Shown here piece by piece: positions 22,986 through 36,131 of a stretch of DNA of 64,000 nt (position 1 is the stretch's first letter; each line of letters begins with the position of its first letter). The DNA lies in the NCBI GenBank assembly GCA_028023455.1, contig JAQFVV010012423.1:372001-436000 (forward strand). The letters run 5' to 3'. The notes beneath the pieces were generated by a model that was not told the DNA's origin, made no database searches, and saw only the letters and a list, made by a program, of their open reading frames with translations. Source of the stretch: Epiperipatus broadwayi (taxonomy: Eukaryota > Onychophora > Udeonychophora > Euonychophora > Peripatidae). The position numbers were made by a program, and so were the translations under genes.

Positions 22986-23366
22986 TCATAAGTTATATTT
23001 TATTAAGTTTAAATTAATAGGGGTTGAATAAAATATTTATTCAAGAGAATAGCGCTTGCGAAAAAGCTTAAAAAGTACTGAATGAATTCATGAGATGTAT
23101 CAATCTTTATGAGTTATTTTGTTAGTCTTTCCAGATTTATATTCCTATACTAATATTACTTATATTATATTACACATGTTTTATTTTAAGAAAGATAAGT
23201 TAGTACATTAGTTGTCCTGATTAGCGTAACATTTATTATGCAAGAACCCACATTTGCTAAAGTGTTAGTGTATTCTGAATGGTCAGAATAACTGAGGGGG
23301 ATGATTTTGCACTTTAATGTGAAGTAAATAGTAATGTTGTTTTAGAATGTAAAGGGCATTAATCTA

Positions 23367-23447
23367 TGCTGGTGGTTAATCCGCAGATTACTTTATTGCC
23401 ATTTTTATATTTTACACTCATTCCTGCGCTGGTGGTTAATCCGCAGA
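23367..23447 (+). repeat. two copies of a 20-bp motif 60 bp apart
   Basis: GCTGGTGGTTAATCCGCAGA occurs at 23368 and 23428 with only AT-rich sequence between. The motif is exactly conserved and GC-rich for this neighbourhood, so it may be a protein-binding site or the remains of a tandem array. Its function is unknown. Confidence 0.6.
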
Positions 23448-24996
23448 ATGGTGTACTTGTACTTATTGCTTTATGATAGTGTATAAATACACAAAATGTT
23501 TAGTGTTATTTAATTCCTCCGTGTAGATGAATACATCCACAGGAATATGTTTTACTTCATAGAAATAAGTTGGGCAAAGTATTTTAGTTAATTTGCTAAA
23601 TCATCTTCTTTCATTTGTAAGCATAATTTATAAGTTAGATCATCAACTTGTAGCAGGACATTCTATTCAAGTTACTTCATAATAATTAACTGTTGGTTGA
23701 TTATTATTTACCAGAATGTAAGTTTAAAATTTCACTTTATTTAATGATTACATTATAGCTAAATCCTACAGACATAATATTATTTATTATATTATTATAG
23801 GTTTACGGTATGGATTTATTGAATCTGGAAATGACGTTAAATATTCATGAGTTGATGCTGAATTTAGTATAAGTTTCTCAATATTCATTATATCAAATTG
23901 AAATATAAGATATGATTAGGTTCTTAAAAACTGTACCTATGAGATGTTATTGAAGAAAGTCGATGGAATTATAATTTATTTATTTTATTTGTTTATTTAT
24001 GTCTTTGATTATAACATTGGAATTAATTACTTATTATTCATAATTTTGTAAATAAAAGTTGATTTATAATTAAACTTACTGTGCCGTTGCTATGTGTCAT
24101 TTGTAAAATCAGAAATCATAAACCTGGGATAGCGCATACATTGAAGTACATACTATCGTCAACATGATATAAGAGTTTAGTGATATTTTGAAAAAAACAT
24201 TTAGATGCTTTTCGTCTTTGGTAGTTTATGATGTGTAAGGTACAATAAAATCCCATTTACCTTTTCCATCATTTTGGCTTTGCGTAGTTGATTCTAGTAT
24301 ACAAAATAAATTGATTATTAAACCTGTAAACAGATTTATCAGATAATAACATGATTGAATATTTACTTAACGTTTTAAATTGTCATTTGTCAGTATAATA
24401 AGAGTCTCAGTAATATAGTAAACTATAAAAAGGAACCCAAGTATTTATGTTTATTTATTGCAAAGCTTTACCTGGACTAGCATCTGTATTAGAAATCATA
24501 TAGATGGTCTTAAAATTCATAATCTTATGTAATTCCACAAATTATGCCATCTTGTACATGGTCAGCCATCGGGTCTCATACAATAAAAATCGCAAATTAA
24601 GGTTTGAAAATAATAACATTACACTTATAATTTGATTAAAGTATTTTATCATAATACTATGGTATTTCTTCGCGGTACACCCTGGCTGCGATCAAATTAA
24701 ATCATAAAAAGTTGAGGTTAGATCATTAGTTTGGTCTGTGGTAAGTTGCCCCAGATGTTGATTGTGGTCTTTCATGCATAAAATAGATAGCATGATATGC
24801 TTTTGGATACAGCTCTTAATAGCTGACAATGTGCAACGGGAATTGATCAGTGATAGAAGTTACGATTCTTAGTGCATTTGCGTTTCTGTAGTTGGGACCA
24901 CACAATTTACGGTTACAATTTTGAGTGCCGCAGCGGGTTCGGCACGATGGGTAGTTGAAGGGGCAAGCAGATGGTTACAATATATATATATATATA

Positions 24997-25710
24997 TGGT
25001 CATGTGATATTTACCAATTCTATTTTAAATAATAATTGAACTTCCTCCTAGCTGACATGTCCAATAACTTTTACATTAAGAAAATGGACCACTTCTTACT
25101 ATATTTTAGATCTTTTAATTTAGAATTATCCAGAACAATATCAACTGGAGAGAAAATTTAAATCAGCCTATATATTTTAATATAAATTTATTTTTAAAAA
25201 ACTGATATTAAGTTTATAGAGTGGAGATATTTCATTCACTTCTAAAACACTGTAATAAATAACCACATTATATATGTAATATTTACTAATTCTATTTTAA
25301 ATAATAATTGAACTGTCCCCTAACTATCATATTCAATAACTTTCTACAGTAAGAAAATGGACCACTTGGTCATGGCAGCTAGAGGGCAGTTCAATTATTA
25401 TTTAAAATAGAATTAATACTTATCACATGACAGTATATTTATTCAAGATTACAATATTATTTATCATTATATGGAGTGAGTGAAATATCTCCACTCTATA
25501 AATTTAATATCAGTTATTTAAATACCAATTTACATTAAAATATATAAGCTGATTTAGATGTGTTCTCCAGCACTTTAGTTAAATAAAAAGTTCTAAAATA
25601 TGATAAAAAGTGATCCATTTTCTTACTGTAAAAAGTTATTGGATGTGACAGCTAGAGGGCAGTTCAATTATTTAAAATAAATTATTAAATATCACATGAC
25701 AGTATATTTA
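24997..25710. repeat. nested foldback element (~715 bp)
   Basis: The unit TCATGTGATATTTACCAATT...ATAATAATTGAAC occurs forward at 24997 and again near 25275, and inverted near 25385-25435 and 25640-25700. The inner and outer arms can therefore pair. The outer arms also share AGTGGAGATATTTCATTCACT (about 25221) and its complement (about 25480). It starts at a (TA)n tract preceded by GGTTACA. No coding frame is present; the structure is that of a duplicated MITE. Confidence 0.75.
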
Positions 25711-26587
25711 TTCAATATTACAATATTATTTATATTATATTCGGAATAATGAAAATGATTTCCAATTTTCATGTACTGTCAATATCATTGTACTATTTTT
25801 CTTTGTCTGAAAATCTTCAAGTATATATATAATTCAATTTTTAATAGCATTGTAATAAGAAAATAAAAATTATCATTTGTTTTAAGCTTGTTTAAAAGTA
25901 AATTTCACAATCAATTATTAAAAAAATATCAATTCCTTCTAGGAAAAATAATATTTTATTAAAATATATTTTTGTGAGTGTTTATTAATCTTATGAAATG
26001 CAACATTTAAACAAATTATAAATTGTATAAAGTAAATAATTATAGTAGTGTTTAAGTGTGGTAGAAAAAAAAATCATAATTTTAACTTATTTAGAATATA
26101 ATTATAAATGTGCTGATTAATTATAAAAAGAATCACATTTAATAATTGTGTGTATTTTATCCTTCATATTTTAAAATAAAGCAAGTAAAATCTTTAATAT
26201 AAATAAGATTCAAACCCAGGAATTAACACACCTGATGAAAAAAATTGACTTGAAAATGGTCCGGAAAGGCTTGCATTTTAATAGTTTACAATTCAGAATG
26301 ATTATAAATGATATTTTATTTCTTAGTTAAACAGTAAGCTGATAAAGAGCTTTTAAAGGCTCTTATTTATAATACTTATAAACAGTTTATATAATGTACA
26401 TTTAATTATATATTTTAAACATGTTGCATAAACATGATTATTATTTTCATGTAATTGTTAAATTACTAAACCACTTAGAGGTTTTTTTTATGTAGCCAGC
26501 TCTTCTAGCTATCTATTATTAGTCAGGAATAGACATGTATCTATTTCTAACTAGTGATTAAAGATATCTGGATATTTGGTCAAATGG

Positions 26588-26625
26588 ATGCCAATGTATT
26601 AACCATTAAGCAAACACAATGATAG
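26588..26625 (-). repeat. weak tRNA-like A-box on minus
   Basis: On minus, GTTTGCTTAATGGTTAATAC followed by ATTGGCATCC resembles the D-arm and anticodon region of a tRNA (A-box TNGCTTAATGGTTAA). No B box is clear. It is either a decayed SINE head or chance. Confidence 0.25.
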
Positions 26626-27666
26626 GAATAAACATACTCCTAAATGTAATTTAGTAGTTGGACTTTACCTTTTATTAAAATATAAAAAATGATGAGTGAA
26701 ATTTGCATATTGTAGCCAAAATTTGATACTAAGTGTATTATTTAAATATGATGATGTAATTTTATTATTGAACTTAAATAAATTATTATGTCAATTAAAA
26801 ACATAATAACTATATAATTAAAAAAAGATCTTAGAACAATATGAAGTAAAACTTATAATAAATCTTTGATTACTAAACAAATAGGAAATTAAAAAAATTT
26901 GATAAAAGATAATAGGAAAAGTTAAACTGTGGACTCTGTGCTGATAGAAATATGGACCTCTTTTCATATTAGTGATATAATTGCATTTTCATTTTTACAA
27001 TTATATATCAACATACCCAGATTAACATGGGATCTTTATTTTTTATCTAATTGATAATTTAGTATCCATTTACCAGTCCGCACTTGATTGCTAACTAAAT
27101 TATCAATGCTTTGGAAATCTGAGAACAATTATAAACCTGCTTAAAAATGAACTATTGTTCAAGATTTAGCAGGCATAGACTATAACTGTATGTAAAAGGT
27201 ATAGTAGATTGAAGTAAAGACTTGTATATTATTGAGTCCATTCTGATATATAGATATGCTGTTAAAAAAATATAGTTGTAAAAGAACTTTATTTTAAAAT
27301 GAATACAAAAAGAATAGAAAACATATTATTAAATAATAATTTCAAAACTATTAAATAAAAATTAAAAAAGAGAATTGTTCTAAAATTAAAAAAAAAAATT
27401 ATTATGAATTTTGTGAAAATATTTTTAAAAAATTTAGTAATAAACTTTTTAAAAATATAATTAAATAAATCATGAAATTTATTATAAAATTATTGTAAAA
27501 GCTAAATACAGCATTAATGGTAAATGTAAAATCTGTGACAAAATTGAATATAATTACTGAGATGTCCAAAACTGAATGATAATAAATGCTTTAAGAGCTA
27601 TTGCTTATTATATATGAACATTTAATTACAACATACTCTTCATTAAGATTATATTCTATATGATTT

Positions 27667-27738
27667 AGCACTCTGGTGGAGTGGCAGATTCATGACCTCA
27701 AGATTCATGGACTGCAGTTCAATTCCATCAATTTGGTG
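27667..27738 (+). repeat. tRNA-Leu(CAA)-like sequence, probable SINE head or tRNA pseudogene
   Basis: The A-box-like CTGGTGGAGTGGCAGA and B-box-like GCAGTTCAATTCC are about 35 bp apart, as in tRNA genes. Between them, ATGAC-CTCAAGA-TTCAT can form an anticodon arm with four of five pairs and a CAA anticodon. The acceptor arm does not close well and no long variable arm is seen, so a functional tRNA is unlikely. A tRNA-derived SINE is the better reading. Confidence 0.45.
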
Positions 27739-30700
27739 TGCTTTTTCATCTGAACTCTTAAACAATGCATCATTTGATTATCTCATTTAATTACATTATC
27801 ATTGTATTTAAGATCATAACTACTGAAAATGAATAAACATATTCAAAAGTCTTATAAATATTACTAAATTTGATTTCATTTTTTTACAACCACCTATAAC
27901 TTATTCTCAAAAAATCTTTACTTTTAATTCACTTCCAATATAAATCAAGTCCTAAGAATATTTTATAACAAGTTTAATGTTGCTATTCATTAACGATAGC
28001 TACAAATATGATTAATAAAACCAAAGAATCTCTTTATTATTGTCTAGGTTAGGATGATAATAAAATGCAGATTTAATTAAGGACTATAATTTTCTGGAAT
28101 AATATTTTCTTAAGGAAAGTAAAAAATATGGGTGTAATTAAATGGCCCAATTATGATCAACTTTTCAATTAAGTGCTTAAGTATCATGTGATCTCCCAAA
28201 CAACTGATCATACAATTGATTTAATCTGAAGTTGCTATGCATGCTACAGGATGAAATTCAAATATTAACAAGACAATTATAATGCATGTTAATCTTTCAG
28301 CTAATCTAAAAAAACAATCACTTATTTAGTTAAAGAATAATATTAATTCACATATTTTTAAAAAAATTGTTTGGCAAAAGTGTAATATTGTTTGCCTTTT
28401 TTTTTTTAACATAATATGACAGAGAATAGAAAACTATAGTTATATACAATTCCGAAGACTTTCTAAAACTAAAATTAACTAAGGAAGTAGTTAAAAGACA
28501 TCTATGCATGTTGTCAATCAAACATTTATATGGATATATTTATGCTTTGCAACTTGCTCTTTTTTTTTCATTTTTTATCTTTGTTTTTTTTTTTCTGGAG
28601 TTAGAGTGTTATATTCCTTTATAGCTAACTTCTAATGAATTAATAAATAAATCTGTATTTGTATTTCCAAACTTTAAAAAATACGAATACCTATTGATTA
28701 TAAAAATACCTAACTGGTTGACAAAACTATTTTTTTGTATTTTAAGTTTCAAGCAAGTTTTGGATTGTTCTTTTAATCCGGTTATTCAAAGTCAAGCCAG
28801 TAACTATCATATTAGCAGTCAATTAATAATTATCTAGTTAGTATTAGCTAGAAGGTAAAAATCCCTCAGTAATCTAAGTTGGTCAGATAAATGTTGGTGC
28901 ACTGACTTTAAAAGAAAAATGTTGCAGTAATACAATGCAGATTTAAATAGTAGAGAGAATGAGAAGATTGTAAGTGTAAAGTTTGTATTTTACCGTTATC
29001 TTCTATTAATTATAACTACATGCATAGTGTTATCCAAAATTAATATAAATATTCGCAATAAGAAAAAAACAAACATTATAAGGTTTGTTAAAACTGAAAT
29101 ATAAAGCCTTCTAATAAAATCTATACTGTATTTATTATTTTATCAAAGAAATTTAAACAAAAAGATTTTATGCACAAGTTTCATTTCTAATCTTTATAAA
29201 ATACATAGAAATCCCGGAGCAAATGTTGTTGTGATGTCTTAAATTCAAAAGGTATTTTCAACTGAAATATTTAGATTAAAAGACTAACGTTCTATTTTAA
29301 TTTAAAGAATAATGATTTAACCTTTATATAAAAAGAAGTCTACATTTACTTGTAGTCGCAGCATGAAAGAACTTAGAACTCCTGGGGATTGAAGCTGGGC
29401 TAGTAAACTACATTGTTCTTAAATTAGGTATTTTTTCTTGTCAAAGTCATTAGAAAAAAGATAATGCAGATGGCGATTTTTTTTAAACGTATATGCTGCA
29501 TTATATTACACTAATATATAACTTCACAGAAATACATTAAGTAATTTATAAATAAAAATCCGTGACATGTTGAATTTTGTTCAATTTAATTTTATATATT
29601 AATAAAATAACTATAAATTAATACAAATATTTTGAAATTTATTTAAACTATGAATAAAAAAGTTCATTATAATGATAATAATAAAACTTTATAAGTATTT
29701 AAAAATATTCAATTCTATAGAGATTTATATATATAGTATAAGGGAGCTCCCTACAGCAGGTCGTTCCATTTTATCCAACTGATACACATGATCACATATA
29801 TGTGAAAAAGATAAATGATCTCCAATAATTAGTGCTCACTTTATATTAGGATAGTAAATCTTCAAACCTTAATGAACAGGTCTCCAACTCTTCAGCCATT
29901 TACACTAAAAGCTCAAATCCCTTATAAATTATATTAAGTTCAGTATAGAAAATCAATGTACTTTTATTAAATATAGATTGTAACATTATGCAGAGAGAAG
30001 GAGTAACTTGGGTTATATATGCTCCACAACTGGGTTGCCATTTGTAGCAGTTCACAACATATTAGGAATGAATTATGAGATGGGAAACTATCATTGTCCC
30101 CATAAAATAAAACAGAAATATAAAAGAAATGAACATGAGAGATCAACAAGAAATAACTTAAGTTCACAAGCATTACACAACAGTAATAATAATCATTCGT
30201 CATGATGAATGATCAACAATATAAAAGAAATACCAATCAACCTTGTAACTGAATTTAAATGTGGCTAATTATAGACCAGGTTACTTATCTAGCCACTGCC
30301 AAACTTAGATCAAAGATACAAATTATCCAGATGCACAAATTTAAAAGCTAATCTAACAGATTATAACAAAAAAATAATGCTGAAATATTAAAACATGCTG
30401 ATCATCTTTAATGCCCTGACCATATAATATTAATATACTGGCCAATTATAAATTTAATTTCGAATTAAACAAATGCAATGTAGTGTGTGGATTTTAAAGG
30501 ATATACTTTTATATCATTCAGCATTAAAGAAAAATAATCAAATCATCTGGATAACCAAAAGACCAAATATAACCCCCAATCTATATAACTGACCATTATA
30601 CATGAATGCAGTTCAGGGAGCAAGAGCTCTTATTGAGAGCAAAAGACAATACCAACATATGATATTTTAAACTTTTTTAGGATTGAATAAATTTACTGGT

Positions 30701-33005
30701 ATAGATAATATAACGAAATATAAATTTATTAATTAGAAACAATAAAATGATAGATCTAAAGTAGCTATAAATATGAATACATTATTCTGATTTTGATTAG
30801 AGTAATACATTTTTGCATTGAAATTTACAGATATTTCAATAGGTTTATATAAAACATACCTATATATAGTGTAACATATATATTGTACTGATTGAAAATG
30901 TATGTCCATCCAACAAGATTTAGAATTTAAGCAAAAGTACCCCAAACCCAATCACACCTGAGATACACAGGTCAGAGAAATCATGAATTCTAATCTATTT
31001 GCCCATTTCCTAAATTTATAACCCTATGGACAACACCTACAGTAATACCACATGAATTCATTCTTTTCTGGCCTGGTGCTACAATGGTTTGCATAAGAAC
31101 TCAACTAGTGATGATGATGATGAGAGAATGAGTGAACCTGAGATATAGGTCAAAGCATACATAAATATATTAATGAGATTTGAACACACTGGTTTAAGTT
31201 TAAAATATGAATATTTATTTTATCAAAATTCAAGATGATTTTATATTATGATCAATTTCACGCAGTTTAAACTATTTTAAGGACAAATATTTGACAATCT
31301 TGATTCAATTATTTTATTTTAACAGATATCAATTTAGTGCAGCATTACAATACTGAATGTATATTTAAAAATCAGATTTTATTTAAGGTTACAAAAACAG
31401 ATTTATCTGGGTGGATGTTGGATGTTTTACACCTTTAAAAAAACATATAAAAATGCAATAATAGAGTTTCACTGTTTATACGACTTTAATAGAATGCCCT
31501 TGGCATTTGATACATAACTTTATTTTTATTCATAGCATTTATATAAATTAAATAAGAATACATTCTGATCTGTAAGTATAATAAAAATATTTATTTGGTA
31601 TACATTTTCAACATATAACGATCAAATATTGCGAAACTCTATAAATACAGAATGGCTTATTTCAATAAAGGGGAGATCAGCTTCAGAGTGGTTGGATCTA
31701 AAACTCCAACGAAAAATATATTTAAAGAGAAAAACATTTCATTATTACATATCATTATGATTTATTTTGTTAAACAGGCTATGGAATGAAATATAAGAAA
31801 TTGCAGTGCTAGCATTATGTCAGTGAGAGAGAGAGAATGGCAACTTCTGCCAAGAAAACACCCTTCTTCGATTTTAAGATGGTACACCAGCTTCATGATT
31901 GAGCAATACTGAATGGAAAGACATATAGGAAGTTACTATGGGTCCAGATTATGGCAAAGCCATACAGAGTTTCAACCACACTAACCTGCTTGTTCCAGGG
32001 AGTAGACTTATACCCCTGTTATAAATGAAAACACTGAAAAAGGATGGAAGGCTTCGAATCTTCTGGAGTGAGGTACAGACAGATATGAGCAGTGTATAAA
32101 TATATGCTTTGAGAAGAAGAATAACAAACAAAAAAGATCAAGACCCCCCAGAATGAGATACAGGTGAATCAGATCAAAGCCCTTATGTGGCTCATTAATA
32201 ATGTCTGACATGCCAAAAATGCTATTATAAAGATATAAAATCATTGGATTTAAATACTAAACAAAACCTTAAATAGTTTAACAAATACATAATGATATGT
32301 TAAAATAATGACCCATGTAAGTTAAAGTCATTTATCCGTAGCTAAAACTAAAATTAATTAAGTGTGGAGTTTTTCCCCTTCTTGAATCAATACTATTTTG
32401 TTTAACATATAAAACAAACTAAAATTCACGCACTTAAAAGTGCAAATAACAAAATAGTATTTGGTCACCAGCCTTTTGGCGATAATGATTGAAATAAAGA
32501 AATCAATAAATTAATGGACAGCAAGATCCACCCCAGATTGGAAAAGTATTTATACATTTTGTATAAATTTATGATAAATATTTTTAAAAGGATATATTTA
32601 TTTTAAAAGAGAAACTCAATCTTACGAGCTATTTAGAAATAAATAACAAGAACTAATTACTTCTCCCCCCCCTCCTTCCACAGCAGGATATAGAAGAAGT
32701 TCATAAGACTGGGTTTGAGTTGGCATTTACAAATAAAAATTAAGTGAAAATATAAAAATATCATTAAAATTAAATTATAACCACACTAAATTATAAAAAA
32801 AATAAAAAGCGTGAGTTAGATGAAAGATTTTATAGTGAGATTAATTTAGGTTGTAGAGAATTGATACAAAGAAAATAATTATTAGTTTAACATTCTCACC
32901 GATTAGTGAGTTAAAAAGAGATTTAACATAAAGAAACATGAATTTTTTTAAGAGTTAGTAGTCAGAATTCAGGTAATACGATTATAATGACTTTGGACTT
33001 GTTAC

Positions 33006-33202
33006 CTCATGATTTTATGGAATGAAGTATAGATAAATCTGCAGAAGGTGGCATTCTTTGATTTTTGTGACAGGCAAATTCTGCTTAAGCTAAAAACATG
33101 TTTCTTGGCCTCAGCAATTCTCTGACAGGATGGGCACTCTTGATTGGTAGGAGCTACATCTCTGCATTGTGAAGGGTCAGCTGAAGATGGAGGGGAAGGC
33201 AT
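33006..33202 (-). other. candidate exon with an open 65-codon frame and a splice donor
   Basis: The minus frame starts ATG at 33202 and stays open to 33006, where GAG is followed by GTAACA, an acceptable 5' splice site. The upstream sequence ends TTCAG just before the ATG, which could serve as an acceptor, though the pyrimidine tract is poor. The peptide has five cysteines, including ECPSCQRIAEAKK and SRICLSQKS, and it is visibly richer in G and C than its surroundings. I do not recognise the family. It may be an exon of a host gene, an exapted transposon fragment, or chance. No neighbouring exon was found. Confidence 0.25.
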
Positions 33203-34010
33203 CTGAAGCCCCTCTCCTCAAAAACCATTTCAAACATCAAACAGATGTGAAGTCGGTTAGTGACTATTGACCAAACTCTAACACAATAGATTTTGAGCTC
33301 TATTTATACAAGTTTGAGTTATTTAAAGAATGTTTTTAATTAAACTTCTTAATTTAAATGGTATTCTGAATCTACAGAAATATTTTCTCTATTGTTATTG
33401 GAGATGCAATTGCTAGATAATTGTCCAAAAATAAATTCAAATCAATTTTTAGATTGGAATAGATTTGATAAAATATTAACAGCTAACTTAAAATCAATTA
33501 ACTTTGTTTTAAATTTTATTTTTATTAACTTTGATTTAAAAATTCCTTTTAAAACCATGAAACAAACTAATGTTCCTACCCCTTTAATTACTCTTGGACA
33601 GTTAACAGTTGGTGTCATCTTCCACCTTGAATTTTTGTGTAATAATATGAAAAAAAAAATAATTACAAAATATTAAAAATACAAATAAAAAAATATAATT
33701 TTAAAGGATACAAAATTATTTACAGTATTTAATATTTTTAATTATATATATATGCTCCTGTAATATATTTATATATCTGAGTCGCATCTATTGAAGTTAA
33801 TATTTAAAATAATTAAAGAAAATTTTTGTTTAAAATTTATTTATAAATTTTTAAAGATGTTTCTCAGAAATACGCATATAACTTATATACATATGACAAA
33901 AAGGAGCAGGGTAAAAGGTGGGTTAAGTGGTAAAATAGTGAATCTTGATCTTGAACTAAGATCGATTGCTTCAATATATATATCCTGTTACATGATATAT
34001 GTATATATAT

Positions 34011-36131
34011 TGTAACAGTATATAAATATGCCGTTACATTAATTTAAAATAAAATCTTAAAGTTCGCAAATAAAAATAAATGTATTAAAAATAAAATCCA
34101 TTAAAAAACTAAAAGCTAAAATGTTTATTAAATGTATATATATTCGCACAGATGCAAAACTTTAACAATATTTTTTTTATAGATAAAAAAAAGTATTTGA
34201 ACGTATTTTTTTTTATAAAAAAATACAAGATTTAAATATAAAAATATTTTAATAAAGAAATAATGTAAGTAAAAATAAAAACAGGTATTAATTAATTCCT
34301 GTAATCTGTAAATGGAAATGATTGTTTATTAATTGAAAAGCAAGCTAGCCTTGGGGCTCTTGTGTAATTAAAAAGTCAGATGAAAATTAGATAAGAGAAT
34401 AAAGAGAAATTAGCTTGACCAATGGAAGCACCAAGTCTCAGCCCAGACCCGAATGAAAAGGATGGATTAGTGGTGTTTTGTTGGTTGAATCTGTGTGGAT
34501 ACTATAAAAAGAGAAATACAGTTTTCCTGACAGTTTCCAGCTTGTTTTGGTGAGATGAACGATAAGACACACTTGTCATTCTCTCTCACTTATTTTAAAA
34601 AATGAAAAGACTGTGATAGCAGAGACATCATGGGAATTAAAAACAGGAACCTGGACTCTTCTACCATGAGCTATGAACTTTACAATTTAAAAAAATAATT
34701 AAGAACTTTCGTTCAAACTTTTAAGATTCAGCTAACCTAAATTTAAAAAAAACAACTCTTATCTGATTTTTAAATTGACAATTAATATTTAAATTATATA
34801 TATCTGACTTATGTTTCAAATTAATTATAAATGTTTAAGTTTTACATATTTGCTTGCTAAAAGAAAAAAAATCATTTCCATTTTATTAATTTTTTTTGTA
34901 TTAATATTTATTGTTTAAATTTTAAATGATGAAATTTAAGTTGGGTATGGATGTTGCATGGATTCATTAGTGGTTAATTATGTTGTGGTTTTCATATTCG
35001 ATTAGAATATATAGGTCATCGATGTCACTGCAGCATCTTATGATGAATGCTATTAGGTTTTTTTGTATTCCCTCTGCAATTGACGATATTGATGACTTTG
35101 TATTTTGATCGGTTATGTTTATTTTGGAATGTTTTTAACCATGGAATCTATGGAGCCGATCTATACTCAACATTATAAAACAAATTTTATAAAATTCATC
35201 TGTGCAAATGTATCTAAATGTTAAATTTAAGTCAAGCATAAATGGCTATATAGTTTTGTAATATATTAAGGGAGGGTAATCTTAGGTTATTCGTTTCATA
35301 GTTGAATTAGGTCAATGGATTGGATATATTTGTGTAATTAGTAGATGTAGTATGAGTTTCGCTATGTGCAGAATCGCTGTATACACCACACCAACCCTTT
35401 GCCTATGGATGGGATTGTAAGTCGGCAAAAAGGACTGCGGTCCCTTCCTATGGAGTTTTTATTTTATTGCTCTTCTTGCCATACAGATGTAACATTCCTG
35501 TATCGGTCAAGAGTCAATGTCTTCTCCAACTATACTGTTCAGATGTCCATTCCTGACAGTATAGTATATTTGTGCTGTTGTATTTCATGCTACATTGAAT
35601 ACATTAATGTATCAGATGGATTGACGCCGGTTTGACTGCGAACTTTTGGCCTAAGGTTAAATAAGGGATAGAATATTTTCTTTTCAAATGCAGATCTATG
35701 TAGTCTATTCATACTCGACCCTCTAAATAAAATATTGAACTCATTGCAATCTATTTTAATGTAAAATTAAAAGTTAATATAAAAATCTAAAATGTTAAAT
35801 TTATTCCTCAAAATTTAAATGATTCAAAATTTATATGTGCATAAATAAATATTTTTATGTGTTAATTTCTGGCAGTGGCTTTTATTTTTTTATATTTAAG
35901 ATATAAAGTTATATTTTATTATCTCTGCTACTCCCTGAGCTAGTGACAATGGGCTAACGATCTAAATATTTAAATAAAGTGGAATCTTAACAGCACGTAT
36001 CTGCCTACTTTATAAATTTTTCTAGGCTCAAATGCCTAGATGGCACCCTTGTAGTGCAGATTGCAGTTAGATTTGATCTCCACTTTCTTTTGAATCATTA
36101 TAATATATTGCACCAATATTGTATCAGTACA
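34011..36131 (+). repeat. solo LTR B (~2.12 kb, plus orientation)
   Basis: It begins TGTAACAGTATATAAATATG and ends TTGTATCAGTACA. It is flanked by TATAT immediately on both sides (34006-34010 and 36132-36136), consistent with a 5-bp target duplication, although the target is a (TA)n tract. It matches solo LTR A in reverse orientation throughout; the block 35233-35480 is especially well conserved. The longest frame, at 35366-35635, does not keep its phase in LTR A, so it is not treated as a gene. Confidence 0.7.
34419..34512 (+). promoter_or_regulatory. CCAAT and TATA boxes in solo LTR B
   Basis: CCAATGGAAG at 34419-34428 is followed about 75 bp later by CTATAAAAAGAG (34502-34513). The same pair with similar spacing is present in LTR A. 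Position roughly 500 bp into a 2.1-kb LTR would make U3 about 500 bp and leave about 1.6 kb of transcribed R-U5. Confidence 0.5.

Larger units (their letters stand above)
21483..24975. other. AT-rich interval, no gene recognised
   Basis: No frame of useful length is open. It contains the palindromic TA junction right after LTR A (GTTACA-(AT)n-TGTAAC, 21477-21502), one tRNA-like head (22076-22115), and two sets of ~60-bp tandem repeats described separately. Confidence 0.5.
25711..34010. other. AT-rich interval, no gene recognised except a possible exon
   Basis: Both strands were scanned. Frames are short and low in complexity. Somewhat GC-richer patches lie at 31780-32230 and 33020-33230; only the second reads as a plausible exon. 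Three tRNA-like heads or fragments occur, and two are listed separately. The third, near 31075-31105, is too weak to call. Confidence 0.45.

Noticed and set aside
35366-35635. 89-codon plus frame as a gene inside LTR B
   Set aside because: The equivalent DNA in LTR A is well conserved, but the frame is not; the open frame there (19909-20106) is in a different phase. DNA-level conservation only.
19349-36131. A single giant DNA transposon with 2.1-kb terminal inverted repeats
   Set aside because: No transposase-like frame lies between the arms. Each arm has LTR-like TG...CA ends, its own promoter, and flanking TA-type short duplications. Two solo LTRs in opposite orientation are simpler. Kept as an open alternative in the findings.
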